Below, in pieces: positions 1 through 6,938 of a stretch of DNA of 32,998 nucleotides. The notes under the pieces were generated by a model, which made no database searches, was not told where the DNA came from, and was given only the letters and a program-made list of their open reading frames with translations. The position numbers were made by a program, and so were the translations under genes. The DNA comes from Segatella buccae ATCC 33574. Its GTDB lineage: Bacteria > Bacteroidota > Bacteroidia > Bacteroidales > Bacteroidaceae. Every line of letters begins with the position of its first letter. Position 1 is the stretch's first letter. The DNA is taken from contig NZ_GL586311.1 of the NCBI RefSeq assembly GCF_000184945.1, positions 2,919,652 through 2,952,649 of the forward strand, read 5' to 3'.

Positions 1-66
1 TAAAGGGGGCTTTGCCATCCACCTATTCGCAGGAATGTAAGCCCCCTTTAGGGGGTTGGGGGTCTC
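1..66. repeat. Dispersed inverted repeat, family A, cut by the window start
   Basis: TAAAGGGGGCTT at 1-12 is the reverse complement of AAGCCCCCTTTA at 39-50, which is followed by GGGGGTTGGGGGTCT. The spacer contains CCACCTATTCGCAGGAATGT, which resembles the spacer of the copy near 18.7 kb (CCACCTGTTCACAGAATGT). Other copies lie near 14.55, 18.7, 23.3 and 32.98 kb. The outer left arm is missing because the window begins here. Confidence 0.75.
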
Positions 67-156
67 TCAGGGGGCGGTGAGAGGTCTTTCAGGGAGACTT
101 TTATCTGCGGAGGGGCGATTGTCAGCAGCCTGTGAGCGATACGTTTCTTCGAAACA

Positions 157-187
157 TGCGGGCAGGCATAAAGCACTGCCCCTACGG
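157..187 (-). repeat. Dispersed repeat, family B (inverted copy)
   Basis: Read on the minus strand this is GTAG, a run of G, CAGTGCTTTATGCCTGCCCGCA. It nearly matches 2550-2578, where the same words appear on the plus strand, apart from the length of the G run and one base. Further copies are at 9441-9466 (minus) and 27000-27047 (plus). This copy and the one at 2550 face each other across the replication block. Confidence 0.7.
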
Positions 188-212
188 CGGCAAGACAAAG
201 TTGCCATTACCA

Positions 213-275
213 CCTAACACCTAACACCTATCACCTAACACCTATCACCCAACACCTATCGCCCATCACCCACCT
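213..275. repeat. Nine tandem heptamers (CACCTAW)
   Basis: Nine consecutive 7-bp units follow the pattern CACCTAA or CACCTAT; the last units drift to CACCCAA, CGCCCAT and CACCCAC. The array lies about 360 bp upstream of the regulator gene and 840 bp upstream of a Rep_3-type initiator gene, so an iteron role is possible but unproven. A plain slippage-prone microsatellite is the alternative. Confidence 0.7.
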
Positions 276-332
276 TAAACCTTTCTCCCGCGATTTTATC
301 CGAACCCGTAGGTTATAAGCAATTTACGGGAA

Positions 333-456
333 AAGTGTATCAATTTGGGAACAAAACCGTGCCATTGGTCGAATCGTAACAAAATCGTGCCATCATGCAT
401 CAGTTATCCGATTGATTTCCAACCGATTAAAACTTGAAGTGTATCAATTTGGGAAC
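333..456. repeat. Paired direct repeats upstream of the replication genes (possible iterons)
   Basis: AAGTGTATCAATTTGGGAAC occurs exactly at 333-352 and again at 437-456, with starts 104 bp apart. Between them ACAAAACCGTGCCAT (351-365) recurs as ACAAAATCGTGCCAT (379-393). TTATCCGA also appears twice, near 297 and 405. Two interleaved families of direct repeats in a non-coding AT-rich stretch ahead of a Rep_3 initiator are what an iteron origin would look like, although only two copies of each are present. Confidence 0.5.
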
Positions 457-522
457 TACAACAACTTGTGAACCAACGAGTTAGGCTCGAGAAAAGAAAA
501 AATAAACTTTTTGCCGAAAATG

Positions 523-554
523 TTTGGTACTATCAGATATTTCGATTATATTTG
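523..554 (+). promoter_or_regulatory. Bacteroidetes-type promoter of the XRE regulator gene
   Basis: TTTG at 523-526 and TATATTTG at 547-554 are separated by 20 bases, an exact match to the Bacteroidetes primary-sigma consensus. Transcription should begin near 561, leaving a leader of about 70 nt before the ATG at 634. Confidence 0.7.
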
Positions 555-633
555 CTCGGGTTTTCAGTGTCCGCCACCCTCTGTGTCCCCTCACGGGGCA
601 TCCGGCGGGGCGACGCACACCCATCGAGAGACT

Positions 634-996
634 ATGACATTAGAAGAACTTGAAACAGCACTTCGGCTCACGTTTGAGGCCCGGGGCATCTATCCCGCCT
701 CGCTGCTGCGCCCCATCGGGCGCGACAACTACGCCCTGCGCTCGCTGCTCAAGACGGTGACGGGCATGAACTGTCTGCTCGCCATCGGCGGGCGGAAGAT
801 CTGGACGGTGGCCGATCTGGGCGATGCCCTGCAGCGCGAGCGCATCCGGGCCGGTTACTCCCTGCGCCGTGTCAGCGACGAGACGGGACTCACCGCCGCG
901 CAGATTCTGCGCATCGAGAAGGGCAGGGGATGCCAGAAAAAATCGCTGGCGAAATATCTCAGGTGCGTGCCCGTGGATTTCGAACTGCGCAAATAG
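634..996 (+). CDS. Small XRE-type helix-turn-helix regulator next to the replication initiator
   Basis: This encodes a 120-residue protein. The C-terminal half (about residues 66-115: DLGDALQRERIRAGYSLRRV, then SDETGLTAAQILRIEKGRG) reads as an XRE/Cro helix-turn-helix: a short helix, the recognition pair with TGLTAAQILRIEKG, then a closing helix. The first 60 residues match no domain I recognise. The reading frame stays open upstream to 511, but the promoter at 523-554 implies a transcript start near 561, so the ATG at 634 is preferred. It lies 119 bp upstream of the Rep_3 initiator on the same strand and probably shares its transcript. A role in controlling initiator expression or copy number is inferred from position only; the protein could equally be an orphan antitoxin-like regulator. 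Confidence 0.7.
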   Translation: MTLEELETALRLTFEARGIYPASLLRPIGRDNYALRSLLKTVTGMNCLLAIGGRKIWTVADLGDALQRERIRAGYSLRRVSDETGLTAAQILRIEKGRGCQKKSLAKYLRCVPVDFELRK

Positions 997-1115
997 CGGG
1001 CGGCAAGGCTCCGGGCAGCGAAGTTCCGGCTTCCGCCCCCGGGCGACGGACGGGCCACCGCCGTTGCACCTTATTATATATAAGGCAAGAAACAAAAATA
1101 AAAACAACACATATC

Positions 1116-2462
1116 ATGGACGATAACAACGAATTGGTGTTCGGCGACGAGTTCACGGAGATAGCTTCGCGAGGCGTTTCGGCCGACAATGGGGCATCAG
1201 CGGCCGGCTTCGCCTTCACAGCGGCCGCCGGTGGGAGCACCCTGACGGCCGTGGCCGAAGAAGCCCCCCTTGACGGTGACGGAGCGGAAGAAAACTTCTT
1301 GACAATGGAAGAAGCAAAAACGAAGAAAACGAAAGCAAAAAAGCCGACAGCCAGAGCGCGTGGCAAAGCCCCGAAAAAGCTCACCAAGAAGCAGCGGGAA
1401 CTCATAGCCAACGCGCTGCCGGTGAACGAACAGACGTTCATCATCACGCCGCTGGCATTCACCTACATGAGCCAAGACTACTCGGCGATGCAAAACAAGG
1501 TGGTCACGTTTATGCTCGAGAAATTGCAGGATGTTTTGCACAATCTCATCTCCCGGAAGATCACCGACATCACCAAGTTGTCACACATTCAGGAGGGCGA
1601 CATACAGAACGACCACGGCGTGTCACTCAACCTTTATTTCAAGGATTTCGCCGTCAACAAGAACCACTATCCCGAACTCCGCAACGCGCTCACGGCACTC
1701 GCCACGATACCCGTGCAGATACCTTACAAGAGTTCGGAGGGGCGGAAATACAAGCGCGTGACCAATCTTTGCGATGTTTATATCCCCGAAGATGTACACA
1801 ATCCGTATGTCAATATCCACATGGATGAAGACATTGCCAAGGCATTTATTTCCGTGGAATTGGGCTATCATCTGCTCGGAAAAGACACCGTCTACAACAC
1901 GCGCAACAAATACACGCAACGCATTTTCCTCCTCATTTCGGCTTGGCTCGACAAGGGGACGGTGACTTTTTCGACCGAATATTTCCGTCAGATACTCAAC
2001 ATCGACAAAAAATACAAGGCCTTCCGGCACGTCATCCAGCGCGTTTTGCAGCCCGCCCACGACGAACTGAAGGAGTTGGCACAGCTTGGATATTGCAACT
2101 GTTACTTCGAATATGAGAAGATTTATAACGGTACGCGGCACACGGGCGAGCCCGATTCCATCAAGTTTTTGATCTACAAGAGTCCGAAACTGGTGCAGAG
2201 CGAGAACAGCTACGACGAGACCGGACAGCGCGACTACTTCGCCGACATGCTCGTGAGCCACTTCAAGTTGCAGCGGTCGAAGGCGCAGGAGCTTTCAAAG
2301 TTTCTCACCAAGGCCAACTACACGGCCACGATGGGCAAACTGATGAGCCTCGAAGCCTATCTGAAAAAACAGGGGGCGGAAATCAAGGATGTGCCCAGCT
2401 ATGTGGTGAAGAGCTTCGAGAACTTCTTCCGGGAGGATGCGAGGGGGAACGTGCAAAATTAA
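1116..2462 (+). CDS. Rep_3-type (RepB family) replication initiator protein
   Basis: This 448-residue protein resembles plasmid replication initiators of the Rep_3 superfamily, which bind iterons through two winged-helix domains and open the origin. The N-terminal 60 residues are acidic and Ala/Gly-rich, residues about 67-95 are a Lys/Arg-rich linker, and the Rep_3-like core runs from about 100 to 350. Clear family features are the segment NKYTQRIFLLISAWLDKGTV followed by EYFRQILNIDKKYKAFRHVI and VLQPAHDELKEL. Homologues are usually 250-400 residues, so this one is long at its N terminus. I chose ATG 1116 because the upstream part of the frame overlaps the preceding gene and reads like a shadow. 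A near-palindromic AT stretch (1067-1086) sits in the 119-bp leader. Rep genes of this type are normal on plasmids and on the second replicons of some Prevotella, so finding one beside core genes is notable. Confidence 0.8.
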   Translation: MDDNNELVFGDEFTEIASRGVSADNGASAAGFAFTAAAGGSTLTAVAEEAPLDGDGAEENFLTMEEAKTKKTKAKKPTARARGKAPKKLTKKQRELIANALPVNEQTFIITPLAFTYMSQDYSAMQNKVVTFMLEKLQDVLHNLISRKITDITKLSHIQEGDIQNDHGVSLNLYFKDFAVNKNHYPELRNALTALATIPVQIPYKSSEGRKYKRVTNLCDVYIPEDVHNPYVNIHMDEDIAKAFISVELGYHLLGKDTVYNTRNKYTQRIFLLISAWLDKGTVTFSTEYFRQILNIDKKYKAFRHVIQRVLQPAHDELKELAQLGYCNCYFEYEKIYNGTRHTGEPDSIKFLIYKSPKLVQSENSYDETGQRDYFADMLVSHFKLQRSKAQELSKFLTKANYTATMGKLMSLEAYLKKQGAEIKDVPSYVVKSFENFFREDARGNVQN

Positions 2463-2697
2463 AAGATTCAAAGATTTAAAAAATCAAGAATTGAAAGATG
2501 CAAAGATGACAAAGTTTTCTTGAAGGGGCGAAGCGTCTTGTGTCGAACAGTAGGGGCAGTGCCTTATGCCTGCCCGCACGCCCGGCAGGGTGTATAGACA
2601 TAAAAAATAATGTTGAAATAGAAATGAGATGTGCAGGCCGGCAACGCAATCGGCCACATCCCACGAATTTGAAAGACAGAAAGGTGTAATGATGACA
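2463..2697. other. Intergenic stretch with AT-rich reiterations and a family B repeat
   Basis: From 2461 to about 2510 the sequence reiterates words such as AAAGATTCAAAGATTT, TCAAGAATTGAAAGATG and CAAAGATG; a similar run occurs at about 26923-26970, again just upstream of a family B repeat. The family B copy is at 2550-2598 (GTAGGGGCAGTGCCTTATGC, then CTGCCCGCACGCCCGGCAGG). No convincing promoter for the downstream gene was found. Confidence 0.55.
2550..2598 (+). repeat. Dispersed repeat, family B
   Basis: This copy shares GTAGGGGC and TTATGCCTGCCCGCACGCCC with the copy at 27000-27047 and is inverted relative to the copy at 157-187. Its 3' part contains a small imperfect dyad (CGCCCGGCAGGGTG; CGCCCGAAGGGCG in the 27-kb copy). 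Confidence 0.7.
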
Positions 2698-5208
2698 ATG
2701 AAGAAAAAAAATACCAACCGTTCTTGGCAGGCTTTCTTCCGCCATACACTCCCTTCCTTTGGAAGGGCCGGGGCAGGCTTTTTTGCCATATTGTTCCTCC
2801 TCATGCCCCTCTGCGCCCGGTCGCAAAACGCAGCGGCCGGCGTCCGCGAGACGCGGCTCATCAACAACGGCTGGCGTTTCGCGCTCGGCGACGCATCGTC
2901 GATGGAGCGCGACTTCACCCACGGCACGGAATATTTCACCTATCTCTCCAAGGCCGCTTCCACCGGACAGAACCGCGGCCCCGCGGCCCCCACGTTTGAT
3001 GACAGCCGCTGGCAGCAAGTCAGTCTGCCCCACGACTGGGTGGTAGATCTGCCCTTTTCGGCCCGCGCCTCCCACAGCCACGGCTACAAGCAAGTGGGGT
3101 GGGGCTGGCCCCAAAACTCCGTGGGATGGTATCGCCACCGCTTCTTCATCCCCAAGAGCGACGAGGGGCGGCGCATCGCCGTGCGCTTCGACGGCATTTT
3201 CCGCAATGCGCAGGTGTTCTGCAACGGCTTCTACCTCGGCCATGAGCCCAGCGGCTACGCCTCGGCCACCTACAATCTCACCGAATATCTCAACTATGGC
3301 GGCGACAACGTGCTCACCGTGCGCGCCGATGCCTCCACCGAAGAAGGCTGGTACTACGAGGGTGCGGGCATCTACCGCGACGTGTGGCTCGAGAAGACCG
3401 GCCCTGTGAGCATCGCCTCCGCCACTTACGACACCGAGACGGGCGCAGACACGGCCACCGTCTCCTGCCAAGTGAAGGTGGGCATCGACCGCACGCTCAC
3501 CACTTGGACGGGCCCCCTCCGCGTGCGCCTCGACCTGCTCGATGCCCGCGATGCCGTGTGCGCCACAGCCGAGGAGACCCTCTGCGAGTCGGCCGGCGAC
3601 CTCTCCGTCAGTCTTGCGAAACCCCACCGGTGGTCGGCCGATACACCTTATTTATATAAGGCCCGCCTCAGTCTCTATCAAGACGGCCGCCTCGCCGACC
3701 GCACCGTGACGCGGTTGGGCCTGCGCAGCGTGGCCTTCGACCCCTCGCGCGGCATGACGGTCAATGGCCGGGCCGTGGAACTCAAAGGCACCAATCTCCA
3801 TCTCGACCACGCAGGCGTGGGTGTCGGCGTGCCCGACTCGCTGTGGGTTTATCGCGTCAAGGCCCTCAAGGCCCTCGGCAGCAACGCCATCCGCTGTTCG
3901 CACAATCCCGCCACGCCCGCCATGCTCGACATCTGCGACTCGCTCGGCATGTATGTCATCGACGAAAACCGCCTCATGGGCACCAATCGCGAGCACCGCG
4001 ACCTGCTCGAGCGCATGATTTCCCGTGACCGCCACCACCCGAGCGTCATCCTCTGGAGCATCGGCAACGAGGAGTGGCTCATCGAGAGCAGCGAGAAGGG
4101 GGAGAAGATTGCCCGCACGATGCAGCAGTGGGTGCACGACCTCGACCCCTCGCGCCCCGTCACCTACGGCAATTCCGGCGGCGACCGACTGGTCACCGTG
4201 CCCGACATACACGGCTACAACTACATCGTGCAGAACGATGTGGACAACCGCCGCCGGCAGCATCCCGACTGGTTTGTCATCGGCACCGAGGAGACCAGCG
4301 GCTGCGGCACGCGCAATGTCTACTTCACCGACTCGCTCCGCGGATGGATGCGCAGCATCAATTATGAGGGCGAGGAGCGGTCGGGTGGCGAGCGCAACGT
4401 CATCGAGCGCGGTTGGAAGTTCTACAAGCAGCATCCTTGGGCCGGCGGACTCTTCTACTGGACGGGCTTCGACTACCGCGGGGAACCCAACCCCATGAAG
4501 TGGCCCGCCACCGGTTCGCAGTTTGGACTGCTCGACTATTGCGGCTTCCCGAAAGACGAAGCCTTCTATCTCAAGGCCGCATGGACTCCCGTGCCCGTGC
4601 TCCACCTGCTGCCCCACTGGAATCTCCGCGGCCATGAGGGCGACTCCGTGGAGGTGTGGGCCTACAGCAACTGCACCGAGGTGGAACTCCTGCAAGACGG
4701 CCATTCGCTCGGGCGCAAGCCCATGCCTGCCGACGGCCACCTCTCTTGGTCCACCGTCTATCGCCCCGGTCGGCTCTTGGCCCGCGGCTATCGCGACGGC
4801 CGGCTGCTGCTCACCACCCTCGTGGAGACCACCGGCCCGGCCTCGCGCCTTTCGGCCAAGCCCCACAAGCGCACCCTCCGGCGCGACGGACAGGACATCG
4901 TTGTCGTCGACCTCTCGCTGCTCGACAGCCGCGGGCGTCTCGTCCCCGATGCCTGCGACTCGCTCCAGTTCGCCGTCTCCGGCCCGGCCGAGATTCTCGG
5001 TTGCGGCAATGGTGACCCGGGATTCAAGGGTGTCGAACGCCCCCGCCCCCTGCCGGCCGGTGCCGGCGGCCCGTCTTCCGCCCGGCGTTTCGTCTTCCCC
5101 GCTTTCATGGGCCGCGCCCAAGTCATCCTGCGCAGCCGTGAGGGCAGCGGTCCCGTGGTGTTCACCGCCCGTCTGCGTGGCGGAAGGGCCGTGGAGGTGC
5201 GACTGTAA
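2698..5208 (+). CDS. Secreted glycoside hydrolase family 2 protein, beta-galactosidase-like
   Basis: This 836-residue protein has the GH2 layout. A jelly-roll sugar-binding domain comes first (GWRFALGD, LPHDWVVDLPF, WYRHRFF, then EGWYYEGAGIYRDVWLE). It is followed by an immunoglobulin-like domain ending in TPYLYKARLSLYQDG, a TIM barrel, and C-terminal beta domains resembling DUF4982 and the GH2 C-terminal region. By family analogy the acid/base is Glu458 in SIGNEEW and the nucleophile Glu531 in VIGTEETSG. The N terminus (Lys-rich, then FFAILFLLMPLCARSQ) looks like a Sec signal peptide without a lipobox, so the enzyme is probably periplasmic or exported. In-frame ATGs at 2689 and 2692 are alternative starts. 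The signal-peptide region overlaps a dispersed repeat (2727-2779). No sugar transporter or susCD pair adjoins it, so the substrate (lactose, plant or host glycans) is unknown. Confidence 0.85.
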   Translation: MKKKNTNRSWQAFFRHTLPSFGRAGAGFFAILFLLMPLCARSQNAAAGVRETRLINNGWRFALGDASSMERDFTHGTEYFTYLSKAASTGQNRGPAAPTFDDSRWQQVSLPHDWVVDLPFSARASHSHGYKQVGWGWPQNSVGWYRHRFFIPKSDEGRRIAVRFDGIFRNAQVFCNGFYLGHEPSGYASATYNLTEYLNYGGDNVLTVRADASTEEGWYYEGAGIYRDVWLEKTGPVSIASATYDTETGADTATVSCQVKVGIDRTLTTWTGPLRVRLDLLDARDAVCATAEETLCESAGDLSVSLAKPHRWSADTPYLYKARLSLYQDGRLADRTVTRLGLRSVAFDPSRGMTVNGRAVELKGTNLHLDHAGVGVGVPDSLWVYRVKALKALGSNAIRCSHNPATPAMLDICDSLGMYVIDENRLMGTNREHRDLLERMISRDRHHPSVILWSIGNEEWLIESSEKGEKIARTMQQWVHDLDPSRPVTYGNSGGDRLVTVPDIHGYNYIVQNDVDNRRRQHPDWFVIGTEETSGCGTRNVYFTDSLRGWMRSINYEGEERSGGERNVIERGWKFYKQHPWAGGLFYWTGFDYRGEPNPMKWPATGSQFGLLDYCGFPKDEAFYLKAAWTPVPVLHLLPHWNLRGHEGDSVEVWAYSNCTEVELLQDGHSLGRKPMPADGHLSWSTVYRPGRLLARGYRDGRLLLTTLVETTGPASRLSAKPHKRTLRRDGQDIVVVDLSLLDSRGRLVPDACDSLQFAVSGPAEILGCGNGDPGFKGVERPRPLPAGAGGPSSARRFVFPAFMGRAQVILRSREGSGPVVFTARLRGGRAVEVRL
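2727..2779 (+). repeat. Hairpin repeat (family C) lying inside the signal-peptide coding region
   Basis: GCAGGCTTTCTTCCGCCA (2727-2744) is identical to 14616-14633, and about 45 of 53 aligned positions match across the element. The core hairpin CCCTTCC-TTT-GGAAGGG corresponds to CCCCTCC-TTC-GGAGGGG in the intergenic copy, with a paired T-A to C-G change that keeps the stem. Here the element is translated in frame as part of the signal peptide of the GH2 gene. Confidence 0.7.
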
Positions 5209-5226
5209 AAGTCAAACGGCCAAAAG

Positions 5227-5293
5227 ATTCGCTTCATTCGAAACATTCGCCGACAGAAACAAAACATCGGCGAATGTTGCGAATGAAGCGAAT
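5227..5293. terminator. Long inverted repeat downstream of the GH2 gene, possible terminator
   Basis: The 27-base arms at 5227-5253 (starting ATTCGCTTCATTCG) and 5267-5293 (ending CGAATGAAGCGAAT) are reverse complements with one mismatch around a 13-base loop. No strong T run follows, so besides termination it could be a dispersed repeat element or a transcript-end stabiliser. Confidence 0.55.
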
Positions 5294-5393
5294 TTGGATA
5301 ATACAGAGAAAGCGTTAAATGAATGCAAATGGGGACTTGGGGGCGTGTAAACGGTGAGTATGGGCAGAAAGGATGATTTTCTTTGCTTTTCCA

Positions 5394-5425
5394 TTTGACG
5401 ATATGGAGATTTTTTTGTAACTTTG
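5394..5425 (+). promoter_or_regulatory. rpoD promoter
   Basis: TTTG at 5394-5397 and TAACTTTG at 5418-5425 are 20 bases apart, the canonical Bacteroidetes arrangement. The predicted transcript start near 5432 gives a leader of about 80 nt. Confidence 0.75.
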
Positions 5426-5513
5426 CACGCCAAATTGCGAACAAGAGTGCAAAGTCGGCACGGTATTTGTGGAGTCTGTAAAAAGGAATATATAAGAAAG
5501 GTAAAAGGATTAC

Positions 5514-6386
5514 ATGAGACAACTTAAGATTTCGAAGAGTATCACCAACCGGTCGAGCGAAGCACTCGACAAGTATCTTGCTGAGATCAGCCATGAGCCC
5601 ATGGTGTCGATCGATGAAGAGACGGAGCTGGCACAGGCCATCCGCAAGGGCGGCCGTGAGGGCGAGCGCGCCAAGGAGAAACTGGTGCGTGCCAACTTGC
5701 GCTTCGTGGTCTCCGTGGCCAAGCAGTATCAGCATCAGGGACTCGGACTGACCGACCTCATCGACGAGGGCAACATCGGACTGGTGAAAGCTGCCGAGAA
5801 ATTTGACGAGACCCGCGGATTTAAGTTCATCTCGTATGCCGTGTGGTGGATTCGCCAGAGTATCATGCAGGCCATTGCCGAGCAGAGCCGCATCGTGCGC
5901 CTGCCGCTCAACCAAGTGGGGGCGGTGAGCAAGATCAATCAGGTGACGAGCAAGTTCGTGCAGGAACACAACCGCCGTCCTTCCATTCAGGAGCTGGCGC
6001 AAATCACGGGCATTGACGAGCAGAAGATAGAGCAGAGTCTCAATGCCGACTCCCACCACATGAGCATCGACGCGCCTTTCGCCGAGGACGACGACAACTC
6101 GATGGCCGATGTGCTGGCTTCGGGCGACGACAGCCGCACGGACAAGCAGGTGGACTTCGAGTCGATGGCCAGCGAATTGAACAATGTGCTCAAGAACGTG
6201 CTCAAGGAGCGCGAGATACGCATTGTGAAAGAGTGCTTCGGCATCGGCTGCCACGAGAAGGGGCTCGAAGAGATAGGCGAAGAAATGGGACTCACACGGG
6301 AACGTGTGCGCCAGATTCGCGAGAAGAGCATCCTCAAGATTCGCGAGAGCGGCAATGCCCGCATCCTCATGAAATATCTGGGCTGA
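5514..6386 (+). CDS. rpoD: Primary RNA polymerase sigma factor RpoD/SigA
   Basis: This 290-residue protein is the short primary sigma-70 factor typical of Bacteroidetes, lacking a long region 1.1. It directs RNA polymerase to housekeeping promoters. Region 1.2 reads DKYLAEISHEPMVSIDEETE. Region 2 contains NLRFVVSVAKQYQ, GLTDLIDEGNIGLVKAAEKF, and FKFISYAVWWIRQSIMQAI, which contacts the -10 element and melts DNA. Region 3 contains NRRPSIQELAQITGID, and region 4 ends in GLTRERVRQIREKSILKIR, the -35 recognition helix-turn-helix. The length matches the family. The gene has its own promoter at 5394-5425 and ends 33 bp from a convergent small gene. As an essential core gene it shows that this DNA is chromosome or chromid rather than a dispensable plasmid. 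Confidence 0.97.
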   Translation: MRQLKISKSITNRSSEALDKYLAEISHEPMVSIDEETELAQAIRKGGREGERAKEKLVRANLRFVVSVAKQYQHQGLGLTDLIDEGNIGLVKAAEKFDETRGFKFISYAVWWIRQSIMQAIAEQSRIVRLPLNQVGAVSKINQVTSKFVQEHNRRPSIQELAQITGIDEQKIEQSLNADSHHMSIDAPFAEDDDNSMADVLASGDDSRTDKQVDFESMASELNNVLKNVLKEREIRIVKECFGIGCHEKGLEEIGEEMGLTRERVRQIREKSILKIRESGNARILMKYLG

Positions 6387-6419
6387 GCCCTGCGGGAGCT
6401 TGTGGGGCGGCCGGTTGGG

Positions 6420-6710
6420 TCATTCCACAAGTTCCACTTCCTTGTCGGTCATGGTGACGAAATGCAGTTTGCGGGCCATGCCGAGCAGATAGAGCGCATC
6501 CTTTTGAGTGCAGCTATATTGGTTTTTCAAACTCTCCAGAAACTTTTTCTTAGACACGGTATGGCTGTGGCTGTCGTCAAAAATGCGACCCACAGCCTTT
6601 TTCAGTTCGTCGGCGTTGTAGTGGATGTGCTTCTTGTGCAGGAAGTTATAGACCACGAGCCCCAGGCAGGCGGCTATCAGCAGGATGGTGATTAGTGTCG
6701 TATGATCCAT
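6420..6710 (-). CDS. Small single-pass membrane protein of unknown function
   Basis: This encodes 96 residues starting MDHTTLITILLIAACLGLVV. One hydrophobic segment (about residues 5-22) is followed by a charged cytoplasmic-looking domain containing HYNADELKKAVGRIFDD and CTQKDALYLLGMARKLHFV. I do not recognise the family. The frame is open upstream to 6818, but the upstream residues are low-complexity and overlap the TATATTTG promoter element on this strand at 6775-6782, so the ATG at 6708-6710 is the better start. It converges on rpoD and lies downstream of the TonB receptor on the same strand, with about 230 bp between them. The second half could form a small helical domain. No function is proposed. 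Confidence 0.7.
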   Translation of the reverse strand: MDHTTLITILLIAACLGLVVYNFLHKKHIHYNADELKKAVGRIFDDSHSHTVSKKKFLESLKNQYSCTQKDALYLLGMARKLHFVTMTDKEVELVE

Positions 6711-6774
6711 GGTGGGTAGGTTTTGGTGGTGCAGTATAGATTGTTGTCGGGTGTGCAGAGCATACCTTCTGTCG

Positions 6775-6782
6775 CAAATATA
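6775..6782 (-). promoter_or_regulatory. Promoter -7 element of the small membrane protein gene
   Basis: CAAATATA on the plus strand is TATATTTG on the minus strand. No clear TTTG lies 20 bases upstream. The element is about 65 nt from the start codon at 6710. Confidence 0.45.
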
Positions 6783-6938
6783 TGCTTTTTTTTGATAAGT
6801 TGTCGCCATAAGCGGCAACTTTTTTGTTTTTTTGACAGAAGAGGGGGAGGAAGGAGGGAAGAGTTGTGGGAGAGGAGGGAGAGGAGGGAGAGGAGGCCCT
6901 CACAGCGTGAGGGCTTACCCGACCGCAGCAGCAACTCC

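Noticed and set aside
1067..1086. CACCTTATTATATATAAGGC before the Rep gene is almost the same as 3644-3662 inside the GH2 gene (one base inserted).
   Set aside because: The second copy encodes the conserved GH2 stretch TPYLYKA, so the likeness is probably chance.
3652..5121. A 489-codon open frame on the minus strand.
   Set aside because: It is antisense to the clearly recognisable GH2 gene and has the same shadow-type composition.
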